From: Agapetus fuscipes
Lineage: Eukaryota; Arthropoda; Insecta; Trichoptera; Glossosomatidae
Length of the DNA stretch: 64,000 nt
Reading direction: 5' to 3'
Assembly: GCA_951799405.1 (NCBI GenBank)
Contig: OX637342.1
Location: 15,857,298-15,921,297, forward strand
Shown here piece after piece: positions 42,200-54,300 of the stretch. Made by a program: the position numbers and the translations under genes. The stretch's first letter is position 1; every line of letters starts with the position of its first letter. The notes beneath the pieces are model-generated. The model was not told where the DNA came from. It worked only from the letters and a program-made list of their open reading frames with translations, and searched no databases.

Positions 42200-42585
42200 A
42201 GAAGCGCTTTTGTGCTAAATTCCTTACACTTCGGATATCAATCCAATTCGGAGCTTGCTAGCGCTTGCGAAAGAGCTCAATAGACAAAAAAAATCACAAT
42301 AGGTAGGTACAGTGTTCATCCCTAGTCGTCGTGCAGAGAGGTTGTCTCCTGAAGACGTTAGCTACGTCGCTAACGAAACGTCGACAATAATGTAAGTTCT
42401 CACGGTTCGTCTAATATCCGATAAATAAATTGTAACTGTGAAGGTAGCTATTTTTATTGTAAATATATTAAACTACCGTAATTCCAACCTAAACCTAGCA
42501 GTAGGTAGGTGCACCTTATTTTTGGACACGAATCGCTATCTCGTCGCCTTAAAATTGTAAGGAATTTAGCAGAATAGCGCTTCAG
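42200..42585. mobile_element. MITE-like element M3, copy 3, with nested insertion
   Basis: Ends CAGAAGCGCTTTTGTGCTAAATTCC and GGAATTTAGCAGAATAGCGC. The interior is interrupted at 42303-42505 by another repeat. Confidence 0.75.
42303..42505 (+). repeat. Repeat nested in M3, related to palindrome M5
   Basis: GTCGCTAACGAAACGTCGAC, AATAATGTAAGTTCTCACGG and TTCGTCTAATATCCGATAA; TAGGTAGGT occurs at both ends (42300 and 42502), a possible target duplication. Confidence 0.6.
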
Positions 42586-43124
42586 TCCACCAAAACCATA
42601 TGGAAAATAAAAAAGTTAAATGTAAAAAGGCAATCTACTGCACTGTCGACTTTGCTAAAACAGTAGCATCCGTTTATCTCCTTTCTCTCCTCTCATCTCG
42701 TTCCATCCTTCTGCTTCAGCTTTCTCTCCCGCCTCCCAGTCATTTGATCCCGAAATTAGAGCAAAATTATCCCAGCGATGTCTTTCATGTCAAATTAGAT
42801 GGTAATTTGAAATTGCTTTGTGTACGCAGCCCGCGGCCTCCAGCTATAAATGCTCCATTACTCCTGCCTCTTTGGGAGACGGCTCATGGCTGGTGAGCAT
42901 TTCAGATGGAGACGATATACGAGGGATTGCATCTCACCATAACATAATTCATTTGCCTTAGATATCCCTAGTTAGATCCCCAAATTACTTACAAGCTAAT
43001 AATATCTATCAATAGACTCAGAACAAATTTGAATTGTCGCGTCGCTAGCAAATGTCACATTTGTATGACAATAGTTCTTACAATAACAACCAATAAAATA
43101 ACACAATGTTTGTTTACTTTTTCC
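42586..43124. other. Spacer, no gene seen
   Basis: An open frame of 98 codons (42600-42896) has no domain and is not called. Confidence 0.4.
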
Positions 43125-43190
43125 CTAGCAACTCGGCCGTGTGACGACACCATTTTGACTATGCAAATTCACGTATGGAACTCATTGGTA
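43125..43190 (+). repeat. Unclassified repeat shared with 26620 and 40085
   Basis: CCCTAGCAACTCGGCCGTGTGACG and CACCATTTTGACTATG. Confidence 0.45.
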
Positions 43191-43195
43191 GATAG

Positions 43196-43472
43196 GCAGG
43201 TCCAGACTAGTGGTTAACGCTTCGGACTCGGATTTGGAAGGTAGTGGGTCCGAATCCCGACGGAGCATTTTTTTTTTCAATTTTCATATATTATGCTCCT
43301 CCGCTGGGTTTGAAAATTAATCTACCTTTACGAAAGGCCGGTCACCAACTGGGTCTTGCTTGAGAATTGGGGTTTTTTACAGCCAAGCTCGCACATGGCT
43401 CTTGAGGTGTGATTCACACAAAAACAGTGCGCGCCAATAAATCATAGGTACTAATATTATTATTTTTATTGC
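43196..43472 (+). repeat. SINE-B copy, full length
   Basis: Head GTCCAGACTAGTGGTTAACG with B box GTGGGTCCGAATCCCG, body CTTTACGAAAGGCCGGTCACC, GTGTGATTCACACAAAAAC and the tail CTAATATTATTATTTTTATT. Confidence 0.85.
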
Positions 43473-44379
43473 TACTACTATAGCTACGACAAAATGTACT
43501 AACGAAAATTACGAAGATTTAGGTAACAGTTTTAATTTTATTGTAGCTACCACATACCTACCTGTTTTATGGAAACTGCAAAATTAATTGAAAAATAAAA
43601 TGTATGAAAATGGGTAATTCACCCAGCAAATTAGAAAGGCCATAGGAAAGCTTACAATTTTATTTTTTTAAGGATAAGCCATATTTCAAGCCTTACTACT
43701 TTTTTTAAGTAGTTCATCTTCATCGATCTATAAAAAATAAGAAAATTGTAAGCCACTTCTTTTACTTGTTTCCAAAATAATTTATTGCAGAGCAACGATA
43801 TCTACCAAATTTTACCAAAAGCGTTTTCTAAGTTACGAACAAATATTTTGTAGATACATTTACGAACACACTAGTGAAGCAAGCCGTAAACCAAACGTCA
43901 AAACCAGACCCCGTTAACTAGTATTTTGCTACTGGTAACCTTGTTTTATAATATCGGTAGCCATATTGGAATCCATCTTGGGTGTGGACATACTTGGGCA
44001 CAATGGGAAGGAGTAAGGAGGAAGGAGAAGAGGTGGTTTTTTTTAACTGAAATCAGAATGAGCGTAAATAAAATTGAAATAATGATTTATATTTACCTAC
44101 TGTTATTCATTTAAAAAAAGAGTTTAAGTGTTATTAACTTTGTATTGTTTATTATTTATTAAATTACTGGTTTTTTTTTATGAAAAACTGATTAATAAAT
44201 ATATATTTAATGATGGTTGAATTGTGCTTAGCACCGGCCTGTTAGACGCCGTCGATCGTCTCAAACGTCAACTCACGTCAACTCTGTGAACGTCAATGCG
44301 TCAAGCGTATTTGAAATTAACTGTTATATTTTCACTGCAATTGAAGAGAGTGTAGAGATTAATGAAATCAAGAAGACTC
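43473..44379. other. Spacer, no gene seen
   Basis: About 900 bp, AT-rich, nothing recognised. Confidence 0.45.
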
Positions 44380-44635
44380 CAGTGTCCGGAAATGTAGCAC
44401 GTGCAGAAGACTCCAGGATCATCAGAACTGTCTTGGATGGTGCCCCCTCAGGTGTTAACCACGTAGACGAGGATGCGGTGGGCAAAGAACTTCGAAGCTG
44501 ACGCCGAAGTTTTGGGAGTGAGGGGACCATCTGTGGGGACCATGGAGGGAAGCAGCACAAGGCAGAGTCCTGGAAGATTGTGGTGCAGGAGTCCCTGGAT
44601 CCTTTAAGGCTGATGAGCCGAAGGAAGTGAAAGTA
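44380..44635 (+). repeat. Unclassified repeat shared with 51418-51645
   Basis: GTGCAGAAGACTCCAGGATC, TTGGATGGTGCCCCCTCAGG and GAGGGAAGCAGCACAAGGC correspond, in inverse orientation, to 51418-51645. One frame is partly open, but with no domain. Confidence 0.6.
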
Positions 44636-45247
44636 AAGTGTATAGATTTCATATTATAAACATTTCCAGTCCTCAGACCATCATCAGGACAATCATCAGG
44701 GATCCAAAACTTTTGCAAGAAATACAGATACAGAATGCCAGTGTCCTTGACAATATTATCTTCTCTGGCAGGTGCCTATTTGATTGTTTATCTACCTACT
44801 TAGTTTATTTTTGTGTTATATCATATCATTTGTGTTTTTTATTATTTTTTTTCTTTGCACAGTGTACCTATATTTTTGTGATTGTATGACTAATCTTTTT
44901 TGAATAAATAAATATTGTGCAAAATCTAATCGTTTTATTTTGACAGCTTTAGCAATAATAATAATATTTATTAATAATATCAGGGCAGATAATAATATAT
45001 GAATATAGTGGTGTGGGTGTACCCGCCTGTCGCGTGTTTATACACACATGCATACAAGATCAAAGTCCGAATAGGTACTTGTTGAGGCAGCGAAGCAAGA
45101 AAGACGGAGAAGGGAGTTTCGAAGTACGTACCTACCTCAAAGCTATAGAGTGGCTTCTCTAAGTACCTATATACTCTGTGGTCAAAACTCAAAGTTAGAA
45201 ATGTCAAAATAGGCGTCAATATTAACCTGTTATTTTAATAATTCAAA
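44636..45247. other. Upstream region of IntS7
   Basis: AT-rich, with the presumed IntS7 promoter in its last part. I see no clear TATA box or initiator. Confidence 0.4.
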
Positions 45248-45338
45248 ATGTTAGGAGTACGTTTAAACTCCTTTAATGACAATCCTCCTGGCGAGCAAGA
45301 TCAAGATGCCAATTCTGCACTCACAGAACTAGACAAAG
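45248..45338 (+). CDS. IntS7: IntS7 exon 1
   Basis: Starts ATG; codes MLGVRLNSFNDNPPGEQDQD and on to LDK; ends AAAG|GTATCC after one base of a Gly codon. Confidence 0.9.
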
Positions 45339-48300
45339 GTATCCATTCTCTCTCGTCAACAAAATTATAAAAACCTAACCTATAAATATAGCCGCTTTAT
45401 GATTTTCCTTCGTATTTCATCATCATCATCACTGAAACGGCAACCCGGGATGGATCTTGGCTTCCATGATCAACTGCAGGCAACGCTGCTTGTCCAACGC
45501 CTTACTTCTCCAGTCTTACCCCACAGCAGTTACTGTCACTGTATCCTGCCGCCGTTCCACTAGGGGTGGCCGGTACCTCCGTAGATGCGTCTCCACTTTT
45601 TTCTGCCCTTGTATACCTCTTTCATCTCTTTAACATTCATCACTTTCTTGATACATACTATTCTCTTATTCTCACTGCAGGTTCCATTCTTTCGCAATCT
45701 CACCTATTTGGCTATCCATCGCTTCCTCGATCTTCCCCTTCCACGCTTTCCTCTGACATTTCCTCTGGACACTTTCTTCGTTAGTCGTTCATCATCCATT
45801 CTTTCAAGATGTCCGAACCATCTCATTGTGCTTTTTTGTACCTATAACATTCTTAAATTCTCTTTTATACCACACTCGTTCATTACCCAATCATTGTGGA
45901 CTCTATCATTCAGTGTCTTTCCAGCCATTGCTCTCAGATAAGCTATTTCTACTGTACATACTTTACTCAACTCACAACTGTCCACACCCCACTTCCAAAC
46001 ATCAATGTCGGTACCAATATGCCGTTGTGTACCGCCAATCTCATATTATTTGTGAGCTTCCTATTTTTTGCAATCGTTCCCATCACACTTCTTCCTCTGG
46101 ACTTCTAAAGATTCTGTTATATTGTTTTCAGGGCTAAGATCCAGCAAAGTTGGAGAGCAATGTGAGGCCATTGTCCGCTTCCCTCGTTTATTCGAGAAGT
46201 TCCCCTTCCCCATCATCATAAACTGCTCCTTCTTGAAGTTGGCAGACGTGTTTCTGCTCGGGAACAACTTCCTGCGACTATGGGTGCTCAGGGTGTGTCA
46301 GCAAAGTGAAAAGCATCTGGACAAGATCATCAACTTGGATGAGGTAAATATCTTCTAATTCTTTCCTTCTTCATAATATAATATAGGATGATTTATTTGG
46401 TGAGCGCTCTGTTTTTGTGTGAATCACACCTTAAGAGACCTCTGCGAGCTTGGTCGTCTCTATAGAAAGCGCCAATTCTCAAGCAAGACACAGTTGCTGT
46501 AAGGCTGGAAGTACCTTTGATGACCGGTCTTTCACTTATACGTGTCTGCTTGTGAAAATGCATATAATTTGAGTCCTTAATGTTGCATATCTGTACAACT
46601 TAGATTAAATTAGATAAATCAGAATTTTTATCATTTGAATATGATTTACTTTCAGATGGTGCGTCGAATATTCAGCATAATTCACTCTAACGACCCCGTG
46701 GCGCGAGCTTTGGCCTTGAAAACCCTCGGCGCCCTGGCAGGGATCATCCCGGAGAAGCAAAACGTCCACCATGCCATCCGCAGGGGGCTGGACAGCCATG
46801 ACAGTGTGGAAGTGCAAGCTGCCATCTATGCTGCTTCACAATTCGCAGCACAATCCAAGTGAGAATCATTCTAATGATTAATGCAATCTATAAACAAAGT
46901 TTTTAATGATTAAGATGAAAGATTACAAAGTTAACGCCTCTACATTCAATGAAGGGAAAAGCAGCAAGTGTCTATTTCGAGTCACAGCATCTAAAATTAA
47001 ACAAATTAAAACTTTCTTTATAGCCTTCAGCTAAAGCAAGAAAGTAAAAATACATGATGATTGCTGATCTTGGTTAGAAGTTGCACTGAAATAAAAAGAC
47101 AATGAAATGAATTCCTCTTCACAAATCTATTTAAAAAACAAATATAAATATATCAACTAAAAATATAAGCAAAAAACGAGTTTTCCATTTCAGAGTGTTT
47201 GCCGTGTCAATGTGCAACAAGATATCAGAGATGATCCGCGGGCAGGCCACCCCGGCTGGCATGAAGCTGCAGCTGCTGCCCGCATTGCGGCACATGCACC
47301 ACGACGCGGCGGCCGCGGGGCCCGTGCGCAGCCTGCTCACAGGACTGCTGCCCAGGCTGCCCGCTGCACCCTTCCTTAGGCTGATGATGCACACTCTCAC
47401 CTCGCTCGCGGCGGCCACGCTCATTGATATACCCGATCAGGTAAAACTAAAACTAAACAGGATTAAAGAGTGGCAATCATATCTGATGAAGTCAAGAAAA
47501 CAGTTAAAATCACAGATATGGCAGACTTCACAGCTAAACAGTCGAGGTAAACCGACCTTCATATTGAAATTGTCGACAGGGAGTAGGAGGGTTGAAGCGC
47601 ACTTAATTACAGACTACAACTACACTTTCAGTTTAAATTTTTGCTGTTTTGTTTTTAATACAGTACTGTTTTAATTTTTACCCCTTTGAATACTTAGGTT
47701 GGTATCAGGCTGACCACCCATGCTGTAAAAAATGGTTCACTTTTCCAGTGGCACCCCTGTTTCAGAGAAGTTCGGCAAAAGTTTCAGGGCTTATGTTCAG
47801 TTGAGGCTTGTTTTTTAATTTGTTAGTACACATGCAGCATTTATTAGCGCAAACTTACACATGTCTGTTTTTGGGCATACATTTAATTGATATTTAAATG
47901 TTCATACATCTTTGCAATTTAGATTATAGATTATTATTATACTCATCGTCCCCCAATCGCGCATAATTATTTCTCCCCTGAGAACCCAAATCGCAATCAT
48001 CCCCAGGTTTGAAACTACTTGGTTAATATATCGTTGGATGATATGATATTTTTTATGGGTTTGTCTTCTTCAAAGCCATGTGGATTACTGTATATCAATG
48101 TAATCATAATATATTTTAATTTTTTACAAATTATCAACGCCTATTCTTCCAGGTTGAGCTATTACTGTCTCACTTGGGGGCTGCTCGTGCCTCTGCCAGG
48201 ACGGCAGCCGTTTTAGGTCTCAGGAAGCTGGCCAGCGGGGGCCGGGCAAGCCTGTGGCCTCCTGGGGCTGCTGGGGACCTCGCCACCAAAGCCCTGGCCC

Positions 48301-51300
48301 TGTCTGAGCCCCATCCCGCCACACTGGCACACTGCCTGGGGGTCTTAGAGGTGAGGACACTTTTTCTTTGTGCTTTAAAAAAGACAGGATGAATTCTTAT
48401 TGTAAATTTGAGGTTTCAATTCAGGTGAAGAGATGATATTTTTGTGCCAAAGCTGCTGAAGAAACACTAGTCTAAAAATATTATAATTTTTAATAGAAGT
48501 TTTAATTAAATTTATAAAAAAAAACACTGAAATAAGGAATAAGTGTAGTACGAAAGACATTGTAAGATGGGGAAGACAGCGAAGACGATACTGGTACCAG
48601 CATATCAATGGAATGAGAAACGATAGGATCCCACGTACCTCTCTTCAAGGGAATGCAAAGGGAAGAAGGCCCTCAGGAAGACCTCCGAAGAGATGGTGTG
48701 ACAGTTGGCAGTGTGGATCACAGAAGGAAGTAGCGGCACAAATATCCTTGGGATCTGTAAAAGGAAGAAGCAGAAAAAGGATAGAGAAAAATGTGTGTAT
48801 TGTTATAGAGTGAGAAATGTGTTATTGTATACTTTGTAAGTATGAGTAAATTGTAAATAAGATCTATGTATGTCTCCAAGTCTACAAGCAAGAGGTAAAT
48901 CCTCTTTTGTAGGTTTTAACAGTATGCTCTAACCCTGTGTTAGATGACTGCTAATGAATCCTTGCATATAAAATAAATAAGCCCGGAAAAAACTCAAAAT
49001 AATTTGTCATACCTATACGTCGACAATGAAACTGAAATCTTATAACTTTATCATTTACCGTTGTCTGTGTAGATTCTGATGAAGGAGCCCCTCATGGTGC
49101 AGGCACACATGCAGCCTGACGACCCTGTGAGAGAGCTGTGCTCCGTCAGCCTGTACAGTCAGGACCTGCTCATCTCTTCCAAAGCCGCTCACATCCTCAC
49201 CGTCATAGCTGTGCACTGGTAACTTCCATTTCCATCCTGCGACTTTGACTACATGATCCAAAACTACTGTAACGCAAATAGACGCTTTATCTGTTTCAAC
49301 CTACCTCAACACAAATCTTCCTTATTTAGAAAGAGGACAAAGATGCTCCGTGCGTGACTTCACTGTTCACAGGCAAATGTGAGAGATGCTAGAAAACTTC
49401 TCTGCAATGTTGGCATGACTAAAATATCATCTCTGTACGGAAATTGTGCGCACGGCGGTGAAATTGAGAATTTTGAAAAAAAAAAGGTATTAGTATATTT
49501 TGGAGCTGCCGAAAAGATAGTCATGCACAGTCTTCGGGAACCGCTCTTTCCGTGTTGCCGGGCCAGCGGCATGGAATGCTCTCCGAGAGAGGCTGAGAGT
49601 CCAGGAAGATAAGACAGCCTTCAGGAAGATGCTCAAACTATTCTTGTTTTCCCTCTAGAGCCCACATGCGCCTTTGTAGTGATGTAAATCACAAAAAGGC
49701 CCATATAAATCTAGTTTATTATTATTATTATAAACCATCATAGCACATGCAGCGATCGGTCTGAAGTCTAGTGGGTAAGCTACAAATTCGTAATCCAAAG
49801 GTTGTGAGCTTGATTCCTGGAGAAGCACAAAATTCATATACCTTTACCAAAGACTGGTCACCAAAAATCCATCCAGCCTTACAGCAAATGAGTCTTTCTT
49901 GAAAACTGGCGCTTTTTATAACAACGACCAAGCCAGCAGAATGATCTCTATTTGGTGAGCGCTGTTTTTGTATGAATCACACCTCAGGTATCACTAAAAT
50001 TGATTCTCTTTAAGCTTTTAAATGATTCTAGCTTTACACGCGCTTTTTGCGTTTTGATTAAAGCAAGAAATTAGAGTGCATTTCCTTGTATGATTTATAT
50101 CCATAAGCCTTTGATGATTTATTTTTAATAATTTGTATTCTTGTTCATCCAGCTACCAAGAATCCCTGCCGGTCCATGACATTGATGAGTTGCTGATTGG
50201 CTTGGAGTCTCTGATTATTTTAACTGGACAAGATGAAGACAGCGACAGCAAAATTTACCAACTAAAGGTCATCCTCAAGTGTGTGGTATGTTTCACAGTG
50301 TTGCATTAAAGTCATTCTTATACAAGCTTGTTAATATAATATTTTGATTACCAAATAATTCTCACAACTCTTGATTTGATTCTATGTTTGTCAAGAATAT
50401 GTTAAAATTGCAAGTCTAGTACCCCTAGTATAAAAATTACCCCAATCATATTGAATCTAATCTAAGTTGCCAAGATATATCAACATTTAAAATTCATGTT
50501 AAATGCGTGCCTACAAACAGACACGTGTAAGTTTACACTTACAAATGCTGCATGTGTACTTGCAATTCAAAAATCAAATCTCAAATGAACATAAGACCTG
50601 CTATTTTTACCAACCTTCCCTGAAACATGGGTGACATTGGCTAAGTGAACCATTTTTTACAGCACGGGGGGTCAGTCACATATCAACCTACAAGTTAAGA
50701 AACTATCAACGTAACATATTCCCTGTTGTAGGTCCAGATATGTGAGTGCTGCGCCGAGCAGTGCCCGCGTCTCGTCACCCTGCTGGGGGAGCAGACGGAG
50801 GCGGCCACGGGCAGGAGGGCCGTGTGCTTGGCCTCTGCCCTGGGGGCGCTGGGGGCGCGCAGGCCCGCCCTGGTGAGGGCCGCGCTGCCTTCCATCATGC
50901 GGCGACTCAAATACAACGGACAACAAGACAATGCCATGGCCACTGACGAGTGAGTGATCCTTAAGACATACTAACTAAAAAAAATTTATTTTTTATTTTA
51001 GCTTTTTATACCACCATACTTTATTTGTCATACTGGCATTCATTATATTTGTTAGGGTTTGGTGATTCACACAGTGAAAGTCCATTGTATTTATTTAAAA
51101 AAATAACACAGTTTTAATTCACTAATTAAACTTTATTTTTATTTTTTGGCTCAAATATTTTTGCCTCAAAAAGGCATCCTCATCCTCAACTGCTCCTCAG
51201 GAGAAACCTGTGGTGTAAGGCCGGCCCCTTTAAATAAATAGGTTCCACTTGCCACATGCGAAACCCTTAGAAGTTACTCTATATGTGTAGCTTAGTTGTG

Positions 51301-54300
51301 TTGCGTTTATCAGGAGTTCAGCTCTGGTATCCATACAGGAAAGAACCTCCGCATTTGTGACTTGATCTTAGCTGTGTCTGTATATCTATACCTAAACTCA
51401 CTTTACTTTCTTTCTTCGGCTCATAAGCCTTGAAGGCTCAGGGCCTCCCGCACCGCAATCCTTCAGGACTCTCTGTCTTGTGCTGCTTCCCTCCACGGTC
51501 CGCTCTGTCCCAGAACTTCGGCGTCGGCCTCAACATTGTCTGCCCACCACATCCTGGACGTCCGAGTGGTCTAACACCTGAGGGGGCACCATCCAAGACA
51601 GTTCTGATGATCATGGAGTCCTCTGCACGTGCTACATGTCCGGCCTAAGCTGCGACTACTAATCGTATCTAATCTAATCTAAGTTGCAAAGATATGTTAC
51701 ATTGGAGATTCACATTACATGCATTCCCACAACCAGGCACGTACAAGTTCGCGCTTGCACATGCCTCATGTGAACCTACAACATAAAAACCAAATCTCAA
51801 ATGGACATACACCCTGCAATTCTTGCCGTCCTTCCCTGAAACAGGGGTAACATTGGCAAAGTGAACCATTTTTACAGCATGGGTGGTCAGCCGCATACCA
51901 ACCTATAAGTCAAGGAGCATACACGACAAATTACATTTTATAATTTTGACAATTATATTAATTTTCGGATATTTAACGAACCGTTCGGTGAGAACTTACA
52001 TTATTCTCTACGTTTCGTCAGCAACGTAGCCGACGTCGCTGACGAAACATAGAGAATAATGTAAGTTCTCACCGAACGGTTCGTTAAATATCCGAAAATT
52101 AATATAATTGTCAAAATGTCAAACAACCGTAATTCTAACTTAAACCTAGCTATTACATTTTATAAATCAATAAATAATAATATCTATGGACAACAAACAG
52201 ATAACAAATTCCAATTTAATAAACCCTAGCCGCCAACATTACAGATCAACCGACTTTTATTTCTGTCCTTAAATACTTCTTTCATTTTCTTCCAGAGTCA
52301 TAACCTTTTTCATACAGGTTCTTCTTTTATTATGACTCTGGATATTCCATTCATTCGCATTTTCGGAAATTTGGTCCATCCGTACTTTTCTCGGTCTTCC
52401 TCTACAAATACAGCAAGTCTTGTATTGCTTCTGTTCCAGTGCCCAGGACGCGGAGCCTGAAGTGGAGGACAACTTTGAGCTGGACACGGTTGTGATCTTG
52501 TGCACCGTGGTCTTTCAAGTGGTAGCTGGCCATGCCTGGCCTGAAGGAATCCTGCAAGCAGTCATGGCCGCCGTGGCCCCTAGAAACTTGTGGGTGCACT
52601 TCAGAATCGCCAGAGCTGCCATGAGGTAAGAACTACTTTTTTATAATTAACAGGAAATTAACCACTGTGTTTAGCAATTGTGTGTTTGCTGCTGCGGGTC
52701 CCTCTTCGTGGAACCAGCTGCCACCGGAAGTTCGAGCATCGAAAACCAGGGAAAACCTTAAAACATCCCTCAAGACTCACTACTTCGCCGCGATAGCACA
52801 GAAAGCGCCCTTGGAGTGACAATTTTCACGAAACGGCGCTATATCAAGTCATCATCATCATCTCCACTTCATCCATCAATAAATTTTTTGTTTTTTTTAT
52901 TTTTGTCTTTATGAATGGTCTCGCTACTTCTTCTTAGATCGGCGATAAGCTATAATCTAAGTTGCAAATATTATAAATATTACATTTAAGATTTATATTA
53001 AATGTATTCCCACAAGCAGACACGTTTAAGTTCGCACTTAAACATGCTGCATGTCAACCTACAATATAAAACCCAATCTCGAATGAACATAAGACCTGCA
53101 ACTCTTGCCAACCTTCCCTGAAACAGGGGTGTATGTCCATTTGAGATTTGGGTTTTTATGTTGTAGGTTCACATGCGGCATGTGCAAGCGCAAACTTGTA
53201 CGCGTCTGCTTATGAGAATGCATATAATGTGAATCCCCAATGTTACATATCTTTGCAACTTAGATTAGATTAGAATCTGGCAACATACCTTGCTCACGTC
53301 CACTTATAATTTGTTTCACCTATTATCTCTACATTATTGAATATCTTGTTATCCCAGATATGGTCAGCACAGTGTCGGGGCAGAGATCCTGGGTGGAGTA
53401 GCAGGCCGAGCAGGCAGTGAGCTGGCACATCACTGGCTGGCCGCCCTGCACCTAGTAGCACGAGCAGAGGCCTCGCTGCAGCTGGCCAACAACAAGCAGC
53501 TTCCCGTCAGCTTACGCCAGGCGGCTACACTCTACCACCAGGCCATGGCTGCTCTCAAGGTAAGACAGCTGGCCAACAACAAGCAGCTGCCCGTCATCAG
53601 TTTATCACGTGACAACCTTCTACCACCAGGCCATAGCTGCTCTCAAAGTAAGACAGCTGGCCAACAACAAGCAGCTCCCTGCCATCAGTTTATCAGGTGA
53701 CAACCTTCTACCACCAGGGCATAGCTGCTCTCAAGGTAAGACAGCTGGCCAACAACAAGCAGCTCCCTGCCATCAGTTTATCAGGTGACAACCTTCTACC
53801 ACCAGGCCATAGCTGCTCTCAAGGTAAGACAGATGGCCAACAACAAGCAGCTCCCTGCCATCAGTTTATCAGGTGACAACCTTCTACCACCAGGCCATAG
53901 CTGCTCTCAAGGTAAGACAGCTGGCCAACAACAAGCAGCTCCCTGCCATCAGTTTATCAGGTGACAACCTTCTACCACCAGGCCATAGCTGCTCTCAAGG
54001 TAAGACAGCTGGACAACAACAAACAACTTTCCATTGTCAGCTTACGCCAGGCAAAAATCCTCCACCACCAGGCAATGGCTATTGTCAAGATAAAATAGCT
54101 GGCCAACAACGAGCAGCTTCCCGTCAGCTCACTGCAGGCTAATGACAGAACAAAGCAGAAATACAATATCTTGGCGGTACAGGCTACCCCTAGCAGAATA
54201 GCGGCTGGATACAAGTAAGCGATTAAGCTATTGCATTAGCTTCTAGTCCATATATTATGTATACAAAGATAATTTATTTAGAAGGTTCCTTGACTTATAG

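Noticed and set aside
53551..54095. CRISPR-like regular repeats
   Set aside because: The whole 88-bp unit is repeated with no unique spacers, and it derives from an exon of a eukaryotic gene.
53873..54142. 89-codon ORF in the minisatellite
   Set aside because: A chance frame across the 88-bp units.
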